DNA of 7,490 nucleotides from CAYVUM01 sp964454795 (lineage in GTDB: Bacteria > Pseudomonadota > Alphaproteobacteria > Rhodospirillales > Defluviicoccaceae), in the NCBI GenBank assembly GCA_964454795.1, contig CAYVUM010000140.1, positions 1 through 7,490 of the forward strand, given 5' to 3'. Position 1 is the stretch's first letter. Every line of letters begins with the position of its first letter. Position numbers and translations under genes: made by a program. The notes beneath the pieces are model-generated. The model made no database searches, was not told the DNA's origin, and saw nothing but the letters and a program-made list of their open reading frames with translations. Shown piece after piece: positions 1 to 5,109 of this stretch.

Positions 1-48
1 TGGTTCGATGCTGACGGATGGGTCCCATCCGTCAGCTGAATCGAACCA
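1..48. repeat. Long hairpin (inverted repeat) 1
   Basis: Bases 1-9 pair with 40-48 and bases 10-22 pair with 24-36. This gives a 22-bp stem closed by a single unpaired T at 23 and broken only by a 3-base bulge (37-39). The outer ends are TGGTTCGA and TCGAACCA. There is no T-run on either side, so it is not a classical intrinsic terminator, although it lies downstream of the leftward dsrE-like gene and could end or protect that transcript. The element may extend beyond the left edge of the window. Confidence 0.8.
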
Positions 49-65
49 CAAGATCCATAGGTTAG

Positions 66-116
66 TGGATCGACCGATCCGTCGTTTGGAAACCAAGCGG
101 AGGATCGGTCGATCCA
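66..116. repeat. Long hairpin (inverted repeat) 2
   Basis: A perfect 15-bp inverted repeat (66-80 with 102-116) encloses a second 7-bp stem (83-89 with 93-99, one G-T wobble). An AAA loop closes it, and a 2x2 internal loop lies between the stems. Its outer ends, TGGATCGA and TCGATCCA, resemble those of the hairpin at 1-48. The sequence after each hairpin is also similar (GATCCATAGGT at 52 and GATCCATTAGGT at 111), so the two look like related units. The GATCCA at 52-57 could pair with TGGATC at 66-71 as an alternative fold. Its role is unknown; options are transcript end, palindromic repeat or structured RNA. Confidence 0.8.
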
Positions 117-164
117 TTAGGTCCGCTGGTGCACCCGGGCGGAGAACCCCGCAGCCAGCCCGAA

Positions 165-611
165 TCAGAAAGTGAAAAGTCTGGTGTTGGGAGCCAGGAG
201 TACAGCCGCGATGGCGGGCGGCTTGGCCACGCCCACGCCTTCGATCAGGTCTTCGGGCGTCTTGCCGCTATTGGGCAGGTAGATTGCGCACACTTCCGCC
301 GTCACCCCCATGCCAATGAGCTTGTCCAGCATGCCCTGGGGCGTAACGTTTCTCGGCTTCAAGGTTGTTTGGGGTGCGCCCTTCAGGGCCATGTCTCCGC
401 CGGGGCCGCAGAGGAGGATGCGAACGGCCGCGCCCTGACTTGCCGACTGAAGGGACAGCACCATGGCCATGCCCTGTACCTGCGGATCCTCCGACGTGAC
501 CACGACGAATAAACCCGGCTTTGTTTCCTCAGCCGCTGCTGACGGCTCGACGCCGAATACAGCAAGCAGTGCGACGATCAGCGCAAAAGCAAAATTCTTC
601 ACCGCTTCCAT
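165..611 (-). CDS. Secreted DsrE-family protein
   Basis: The product is 148 residues. It begins with a signal peptide: a hydrophobic stretch at about residues 6-20, then an Ala-rich cleavage region near A25-A27, so the mature protein is probably periplasmic. The remainder resembles the small DsrE/DsrF-like fold. A beta strand (LFVVVTS) opens the domain, followed by a helix near residues 46-58, RILLCGPGGD at 64-73, and a late Cys108 in TAEVCAIYLPN. DsrE-family proteins commonly bind or relay sulfur on a conserved cysteine, and Cys68 and Cys108 are candidates. The gene starts 49 bases after the secreted rhodanese, so the two are probably one operon and may act together in periplasmic sulfur transfer (inference). 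The start is uncertain. GAAGAGGG lies directly against the ATG at 611, while the GTG at 602 has better spacing and would give a protein beginning MKNFAFAL. Confidence 0.8.
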   Translation of the reverse strand: MEAVKNFAFALIVALLAVFGVEPSAAAEETKPGLFVVVTSEDPQVQGMAMVLSLQSASQGAAVRILLCGPGGDMALKGAPQTTLKPRNVTPQGMLDKLIGMGVTAEVCAIYLPNSGKTPEDLIEGVGVAKPPAIAAVLLAPNTRLFTF

Positions 612-660
612 CCCTCTTCATGTCTGTTATCGAATATATTATCGAACGACAACAAGGTGC

Positions 661-1575
661 CTAATCGACCCGCATCGTAACGACTGGCCGATTTGGATTC
701 TTCGTCCACTCATGCATGGAGCCGTCATACAATTTTGCTTTTTTGTTTCCGAGTATTTCCGAAAGCACGAACCAAGTGGCTGCCGAGACAGCGCCACTGT
801 TGCAGTAGGCGATGATCGGCTCATCGGTCTTGACCCCTAAGGCCTCGAACGCCTGTCGCAACTCGTCCTCCGACCGGAACGTTGCCGGAGCCTTCATGCG
901 TGTATTCAGCGTATAGGGAACGCTCTTCGCGCCTGGGATATGGCCACGGGCGTAGACGTAGTCACGCTGATCAAGGCCGAGATAAAAGCTCAGGGGGCGA
1001 TTGTCGACCAGTTGCGGCGTTCCTTGTTCCACAGCCTTTTCTACATCGGCTGTCGTCGCGAGGATAGCGGGACGCTGCTTGCCGGCTGTGAATGTCTCCT
1101 TGGCAGGTTTTACGGCTTCCTTGCTGACGGGCAGGCCGGCGGCTTGCCAGGCCTCCGTCCCACCGTCCAGGAGAGCTACATCATCATGGCCGTAAGACTT
1201 GAGCTGCCAGTAGAGACGAGCTGCCCGGGCCACCTGGTAAGCGTCCGCACCCCGATGTGCGATCACAACAGCGCTGTCGTTACTGACGCCCAGCCCCTGC
1301 ATGAGTCGCTCGAATATTGCCCGGTCCGGCAACATTTTCTGCAACGCCACATCATCCACCACCTCCTCGCTGGTAACATCCTTCCAATCGACCAGAACAG
1401 CTCCTGGAATGTGCCCCTCGGTATCGTAGCTTTTCAAATCTTTGCGAACGTCGAGGAGCAGGACCTGATCCCGATTCTCCGCGAGCCATTCGACAGTCAC
1501 GACCGGTCCCGGCAAGACTCCGGCATGCGCGACCGAAGTCAAGGACAGTAAAAAGCACGCCACGAGAAGTCGCAT
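661..1575 (-). CDS. Secreted two-domain rhodanese (sulfurtransferase)
   Basis: The product is 304 residues from the ATG at 1575. That start is preferred because GAGGGAGA lies about 10 bases upstream and the protein then opens with a signal peptide (MRLLVACFLLSLTSVAHAG). An in-frame ATG at 1632 has no ribosome site and would bury the signal. Two rhodanese domains follow, as in thiosulfate and 3-mercaptopyruvate sulfurtransferases. The first domain has DVR and GHIPGAVLVDW motifs and ends in LLDGGTEAW, but has AHRG where a catalytic cysteine would sit, so it is probably structural. The second has ARGHIPGAKSVPY, the catalytic loop YCNSGAVSA with Cys258, and YDGSMHEW near the end. Rhodaneses move a sulfane sulfur from a donor to a thiol acceptor; the donor here is unknown. 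It is the first gene of a probable operon with the DsrE-like gene. The DNA is less GC-rich than the genes to the right. Confidence 0.92.
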   Translation of the reverse strand: MRLLVACFLLSLTSVAHAGVLPGPVVTVEWLAENRDQVLLLDVRKDLKSYDTEGHIPGAVLVDWKDVTSEEVVDDVALQKMLPDRAIFERLMQGLGVSNDSAVVIAHRGADAYQVARAARLYWQLKSYGHDDVALLDGGTEAWQAAGLPVSKEAVKPAKETFTAGKQRPAILATTADVEKAVEQGTPQLVDNRPLSFYLGLDQRDYVYARGHIPGAKSVPYTLNTRMKAPATFRSEDELRQAFEALGVKTDEPIIAYCNSGAVSAATWFVLSEILGNKKAKLYDGSMHEWTKNPNRPVVTMRVD

Positions 1576-1682
1576 CACAATCAATCTCCCTCTGAAATCA
1601 AGCGTTAACAAGCGAGAGCGGTGTATGGACATGATCTCAGGCGGGCGTCCCGCCGTTTCCGTGCCCTCAGCGCCGTCGGAGT

Positions 1683-1710
1683 ATCATAACCGAAAGCCGC
1701 CTTCCCGCAA
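1683..1710 (-). promoter_or_regulatory. Possible promoter of the rhodanese-dsrE operon
   Basis: Reading leftward, TTGCGG (1710-1705) is followed after 16 bases by TATGAT (1688-1683), a fair sigma-70-type pair. It would leave a leader of about 100 bases before the ATG at 1575. The leader contains a GC-rich hairpin (GGCGGG and CCCGCC around 1640-1654) and a direct repeat CAAGCG-TTAA-CAAGCG (1599-1614) that could bind a regulator. This rests on motif matching only. Confidence 0.4.
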
Positions 1711-1968
1711 ACCGGCTGCACAGCGCCTCACCGGGTCGGGAATTGGCTCCGCGCATCGCGCTTTTCCGAACGGGTTTCGACGTCCGTTGCGGTCGCCTGA
1801 CCAAACGTCGGGACGCGGTCGCTGATCGGCGGCCAGGGCGCGCTCACGTCCTGCGTCATCGACTTTGACGCGGTTCGCCGGCCGTCGCGTCGGCTCGCCA
1901 GCCAAGAGCCGGCTGCGCGGGAAGGATCGGGCGAGGTGTGGTAGCGGCTCTGGCGCTTGCTCCTCCGT
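1711..1968. other. Non-coding stretch between the two leftward operons
   Basis: This is the promoter-distal part of the gap between the rhodanese start and the cupin stop. The open frames crossing it are Arg/Pro-rich with no recognisable domain and no ribosome site, so I see no gene. A weak inverted repeat (CGGCTC at 1891-1896 with GAGCCG at 1906-1911) lies just past the cupin stop on the leftward transcript. It is not followed by a T-run, so an intrinsic terminator is not demonstrated. Confidence 0.5.
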
Positions 1969-2655
1969 TCAGGTCAACCGGGCCAGGTGGTCGCGTTTGA
2001 CCCAGAAGGTGCAGCCGCCTTGGGTGGTCCAGCGGCGGCGGGTTCCGGGCGGCAGGCGGAGCCAGGTGCCGGGGCCGTAAATCTCCGCCCCGTCGGCAAG
2101 GGAGCCGGCCAGCACGAGGATCTCCTCGCCGCCCGCGGCGACGTCCTCGGGGAGCGCTGCGCCCGGGTCGAGCGTCTCGAGAACCACCCGCTCCCGGCCG
2201 TCCGCAGGCTCGAACAGCGGCATCCGCCACGTCCCCGTCGTCGCCCCCGGCTGCCAGGCGGCGGTGCGGGTGTCGATCTGTACCGGCGGCTCGCCCTCCG
2301 GCTGCATCTGGCGCAGCTTCACGAAGATCGTACAGCCGTCCCGGGTGAACGGCGCATGCCCGGAGCCGGGCGGATTGCGCACGTAGCTGCCGACAGGAAA
2401 ATCGCCGTGCTCGTCGGAGAAAACCCCGTCGAGAACCAGAAACTCCTCGCCGAGGGCGTGAACGTGGCGGGCGAAGCGGCTGCCCGCGGCATAGCGGACG
2501 ATCGAAGTGGCCCGCGCCACCTCGCCGCCCTCGCGCTCCAGCATCCGCCTGTCCACCCCGGGCTCGGGCGAGGGCACCCACGGCAGGGTGTTGCTGTCGA
2601 CGACGACCCGCTGGCGCGGGTCAGCATGGATCAGGGTCGGTGGCGCATCGCTCAT
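1969..2655 (-). CDS. ChrR-like bicupin protein
   Basis: The product is 228 residues with two cupin repeats and no signal peptide, so it is cytoplasmic. The first repeat (about residues 25-115) carries a full metal site. HVH (His64, His66), Glu70 and His100 fit the pattern HxH-x3-E ... H, inside text typical of the ChrR cupin family (SIVRYAAGSRF, GEEFLVLDGVFSDE, GSYVRNPPGSGH). The second repeat (about 145-220) keeps the fold motifs (GGEEILVLAGSL, GTWLRLPPG) but has lost the histidines, so it is probably structural. ChrR proteins are zinc anti-sigma factors with an added N-terminal sigma-binding domain. That domain is absent here and no sigma gene is nearby, so a sensory, binding or enzymatic role are all possible. 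It is the last gene of the leftward operon, 18 bases after the SDR stop, with a strong site (GGGAGGA, about 7 bases from the ATG). Confidence 0.87.
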   Translation of the reverse strand: MSDAPPTLIHADPRQRVVVDSNTLPWVPSPEPGVDRRMLEREGGEVARATSIVRYAAGSRFARHVHALGEEFLVLDGVFSDEHGDFPVGSYVRNPPGSGHAPFTRDGCTIFVKLRQMQPEGEPPVQIDTRTAAWQPGATTGTWRMPLFEPADGRERVVLETLDPGAALPEDVAAGGEEILVLAGSLADGAEIYGPGTWLRLPPGTRRRWTTQGGCTFWVKRDHLARLT

Positions 2656-2673
2656 CGGCGCGTCCTCCCGCGG

Positions 2674-3408
2674 TCAGAAGCTCTCCACATCCGGCCGGAC
2701 GTCCAGCTCCAGGGTCCAGGCCGAGCGGTGCTGGCCGATCAGGTGCAGGCAGGTCTCCGCCACCGCGTCCGGGGACAGGCACTGCGCCTCGTCCATGCCG
2801 TAGGCCATGCCGGCCTGCTCGGACCAGATCACCCCGTCGATCACCAGGTGGGCAACGTGAATGCCCTGCGGCCCGCAGGCGCGGGCCAGCGACTGGCTGA
2901 GCCCGCGCAGCGCAAATTTGGCCGAGGCGAACGCCGCGGCCCGCGGCCCGCCCTTGACCGACGCCGTCGCGCCGATCAGCAGCAGCACGCCGGAACGACG
3001 CCCGAGCATTCCCGGCAGCACCGCCTGCGCGCCGTTGACCGCGCCGAGCACGCCCACCCGCCCCATCGCCTCGAACTCCGCCGGAGTGGTTTCCAGAAAC
3101 GGCTTGAGCAGCAGATGGGCAGCATTATGAACATAGACCGAGACCGGTCCAAGCTCCCGCTGCACGTGTCCGACCGCCGCAGCGACCGCGCCCGGGTCGG
3201 TGACATCACAGGGCACAGGGGTGAAGCCCGGCCGGCCTTCCTCAGGGGTTTTCTCCGCGGAGTCAGCCGGGCGCCCGGAGCGGGAGAGGCCGGCGACCCG
3301 ATAGCCGGCCCCGGTGAGCCGGCGCCTGAGCGCATCCCCGAGGCCCGGCCCGTAGCCGGCGATGACCGCGACCGGCGGCATCGACACCGCGTCCGCTCCT
3401 GCCGTCAC
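2674..3408 (-). CDS. SDR-family NAD(P)-binding protein, atypical active site
   Basis: The product is at most 244 residues, a usual length for short-chain dehydrogenases/reductases. The dinucleotide motif is AGYGPGLG (residues 17-24), after a VAVI strand. An acidic CDVTD follows at 67-71, then NAA at 95-97 in place of NNAG. The catalytic segment reads GATAS (146-150) and then FASAK (160-164), so Phe160 replaces the normally catalytic Tyr while Lys164 is kept. IHVAHLVIDG follows at 183-192. I recall related SDR proteins with FAxAK, so this is probably a subfamily trait rather than decay. NAD(P) binding is likely; the usual Tyr-dependent hydride chemistry is doubtful. The GTG at 3408 abuts the MAPEG stop codon. 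A GTG at 3387 has AGGAG eight bases upstream and would give a protein starting MSMPPVAVIAG; it is an equally good start. Confidence 0.88.
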   Translation of the reverse strand: MTAGADAVSMPPVAVIAGYGPGLGDALRRRLTGAGYRVAGLSRSGRPADSAEKTPEEGRPGFTPVPCDVTDPGAVAAAVGHVQRELGPVSVYVHNAAHLLLKPFLETTPAEFEAMGRVGVLGAVNGAQAVLPGMLGRRSGVLLLIGATASVKGGPRAAAFASAKFALRGLSQSLARACGPQGIHVAHLVIDGVIWSEQAGMAYGMDEAQCLSPDAVAETCLHLIGQHRSAWTLELDVRPDVESF

Positions 3409-3840
3409 TCATATCACCCCGAGAATGACCAGCGCCACCGTCACCTGCGCGCCGAATCCGACGAAGAACAGCAGGGTCCGCACCACCGGGACCCCCGCCG
3501 ACAACACGATATAATGCGCGAGCCGCGCCCAGAAATACACCTGTGCGGCCACGGCCGTGGTCGGATTGGCCAGGCCGGCGAAGGTGGCAATGAGAACGAG
3601 CGGCGCGAACACCACCAGGTTCTCCACCGCATTGGTGTGGGCACGCTGTGCCCGGTTTTCCCAGGCGGCCGGCGGAGGGCCGCCGTCACCGGGGTTGCCA
3701 AGGGTTTTCATCAGCCCCTGGCGGAGAATCCGCTGCAGGATGTACGGCAGCCACAACAACCCGGTCAGAAGGGTGACCAGGGTGAGCCAGAACAGATCCG
3801 GGGTCAGCTGCGCGTTCAAGACGATGGTGGGCGTGTCCAT
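3409..3840 (-). CDS. MAPEG-family membrane protein
   Basis: The product is 143 residues with about four hydrophobic helices (roughly 15-36, 75-91, 95-117 and 120-142). This is the layout of the MAPEG superfamily, membrane-associated proteins in eicosanoid and glutathione metabolism. The family signature is clear at residues 61-74 (ENRAQRAHTNAVEN), matching the ERxxRAxxNxxE pattern that contributes to glutathione binding in characterised members. A later RLAHY...PVVR segment is also typical. Many bacterial members are uncharacterised, so glutathione transferase or peroxidase activity is only a family-level expectation. It sits in the inner membrane. It is the first gene of the leftward operon and is read divergently from the LysR gene. 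GGGGGA lies a few bases upstream of the ATG. Its stop codon directly touches the first possible SDR start, implying translational coupling. Confidence 0.88.
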   Translation of the reverse strand: MDTPTIVLNAQLTPDLFWLTLVTLLTGLLWLPYILQRILRQGLMKTLGNPGDGGPPPAAWENRAQRAHTNAVENLVVFAPLVLIATFAGLANPTTAVAAQVYFWARLAHYIVLSAGVPVVRTLLFFVGFGAQVTVALVILGVI

Positions 3841-3859
3841 GGGGGTCCCCCTTTGCCGG

Positions 3860-3926
3860 CCAATGATCGCTTGAGCGCGACCCTACGACTGCCCAGATCA
3901 TTTGAAAAATTCTCTTTTCCAATGAT
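3860..3926. promoter_or_regulatory. Likely LysR operator in the divergent promoter region
   Basis: A 30-bp imperfect palindrome spans 3897-3926. The left arm ATCATTTGAAAA and the inverted right arm ATCATTGGAAAA agree at 11 of 12 positions around a 6-base centre. The half-site CCAATGAT occurs again at 3860-3867, 59 bases from its copy at 3919-3926. LysR-type regulators usually bind a strong site near their own gene and a weaker one toward the target promoter, which this layout fits. Candidate promoter parts overlap the palindrome: TTGAAA (3902-3907) toward the LysR gene, and leftward TTTTCA with TAGGGT 17 bases on toward the MAPEG gene. This is an AT-rich patch in otherwise GC-rich DNA. Confidence 0.65.
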
Positions 3927-3947
3927 ACCCATAGAAGAAATCTATCA

Positions 3948-4904
3948 ATGAACCTGAGCCAGTTACGCTTCGTCGCCGCTGTCGCCCAAACCGGCTCCTT
4001 CAGCCGGGCCGCCGAGCGCTGCACCGTGACCCAGCCGACCCTGTCCAACGGGATTGCCCAGCTCGAGGATGAGCTGGGCGGCCGGGTGTTCGAGCGCACC
4101 ACCCGGCGGGTGTCGCTCACCCCGTTCGGCCGTCATCTGCTGCCGCTGATCCGGGCGGTGGTCGAGGCGCGTGACGAGCTGGAAAAGGCCGCTGCCGCCT
4201 ACCTCAATCCGGCGCACAAGCTGATCCGCATCGGTCTGTCACCGCTCATCGACACCGCGCTGCTCACCGCCGTGCTCGATCCCTACCGGCGTCGCCATCC
4301 GGATGTGGAGGTGTTTTTCAAGGAATGCTTCCTCGGCGATCTGGCCGAGCGGCTGGATGAGGAGAAGCTGGACATCGTGCTCTGGCCCGTCGATCCGGAC
4401 CGGCCTGGAAACGGCCACACCGCCAGTCAGCCGTTCTATGAGGAGAGCCTCTGTTACCTGCCGCGCTCGGCGCATCCGGGGGAGCCGGGGGAGGGCGGGC
4501 CGGGGGAGAGCGGGCCGGGGGAGAGCGGGGCGGTGCGCCTGCAAGCCATTGCCGGCGAGACTTTCGCGCTCACCCAGGACGGCTGCGGTCTGGCGCCGGC
4601 CACCCGCCGGCTGTTCCGCGCCCAGGGCTTTGCGCTTCGCGAATATGCCGGACAGGCGCTTGGCTATCAGGTCCTCCAGGACTGGGCAGAGCTGGGCATC
4701 GCCGCGGCGATCCTGCCGGAGCGCAAGCTCGCACCCGATCACCGGCCCCGGGCCCGGCCGGTGCTGCTCGATCAGGACCGGCCGGCGATGCTGCGCTACG
4801 AAGGGGTGTGGAAACGAACGGCGGTGCGCCCCGGCCATGTGGCAGCGCTACTCGACCACTTTCGGGAAACCATGCCAAAACTTCTCCCCGGTGTTGCCGC
4901 CTGA
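3948..4904 (+). CDS. LysR-type transcriptional regulator
   Basis: The product is 318 residues, a normal to slightly long size for the family. Residues 1-60 form the winged helix-turn-helix (MNLSQLRFVAAVAQTGSFSRAAERC, then TQPTLSNGIAQLEDELG and LFERTTRRVSLTPFG-like text). Residues 66-90 form the linker helix. From IRIGLSPLID (about 93) to the C terminus is the periplasmic-binding-protein-like effector domain that senses a small co-inducer, which is unknown. Residues 178-194 are an odd Gly/Glu/Pro-rich insert made by a 15-bp DNA tandem repeat, probably a surface loop. The gene is divergent from the MAPEG-SDR-cupin operon across a 107-bp gap containing a palindrome, so it most likely controls that operon and itself. 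The ribosome site before the ATG is weak (GAAGAA). Confidence 0.95.
   Translation: MNLSQLRFVAAVAQTGSFSRAAERCTVTQPTLSNGIAQLEDELGGRVFERTTRRVSLTPFGRHLLPLIRAVVEARDELEKAAAAYLNPAHKLIRIGLSPLIDTALLTAVLDPYRRRHPDVEVFFKECFLGDLAERLDEEKLDIVLWPVDPDRPGNGHTASQPFYEESLCYLPRSAHPGEPGEGGPGESGPGESGAVRLQAIAGETFALTQDGCGLAPATRRLFRAQGFALREYAGQALGYQVLQDWAELGIAAAILPERKLAPDHRPRARPVLLDQDRPAMLRYEGVWKRTAVRPGHVAALLDHFRETMPKLLPGVAA
4482..4526 (+). repeat. 15-bp in-frame tandem repeat inside the LysR gene
   Basis: Three consecutive 15-base units occupy 4482-4496, 4497-4511 and 4512-4526. The last two are identical (GGGCCGGGGGAGAGC) and the first differs at two positions. A further CCGGGGGAG lies just upstream at 4476-4484. 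The period is a multiple of three, so copy-number change would add or remove five residues without breaking the frame. The encoded stretch is Gly/Pro/Glu/Ser only. Confidence 0.85.
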
Positions 4905-5109
4905 TCGAGGCGAGAGCAACGGGCGGCGCGAAAGGGGCAGGACCGTGCACCCGGAGCCGGGGCTGTGATGGAAACGGCCGGGTCGCATCGACGGAACGGC
5001 GGAAGCCCAAGCCCTGTCGGTGGTCCGGGCGATCGCTTTCGCTGTCTCTGTCGTGGGAAAAGCGTAGCGCTGGCGCGACCGGTCCGAGAGCGAGGAGAGC
5101 ACCCCGGTC

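Noticed and set aside
1..120. Integron attC site or CRISPR repeats
   Set aside because: The paired RYYYAAC/GTTRRRY core sites are not found, no integrase is present, and the two hairpins are not identical spaced repeats.
1576..1632. An N-terminal extension of the rhodanese to the ATG at 1632
   Set aside because: It has no ribosome site, and it would place 19 charged residues before a perfect signal peptide that has its own site at 1575.
1684..1905. A 73-residue frame on the - strand in the intergenic gap
   Set aside because: Its composition is Arg/Ala/Pro-rich with no ribosome site and no recognisable motif, and it overlaps the likely rhodanese promoter.
1957..3951. A 664-residue open frame on the + strand
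   Set aside because: It lies antisense to the cupin, SDR and MAPEG genes. Its translation is Arg/Pro/Gly-rich with no domain, as expected in GC-rich DNA, whereas the minus strand encodes three recognisable families.
4905..5109. A small gene or terminator between the LysR and cyclase genes
   Set aside because: The frames crossing it are overlaps of neighbouring reading frames with no domain, and there is no stem followed by a T-run.
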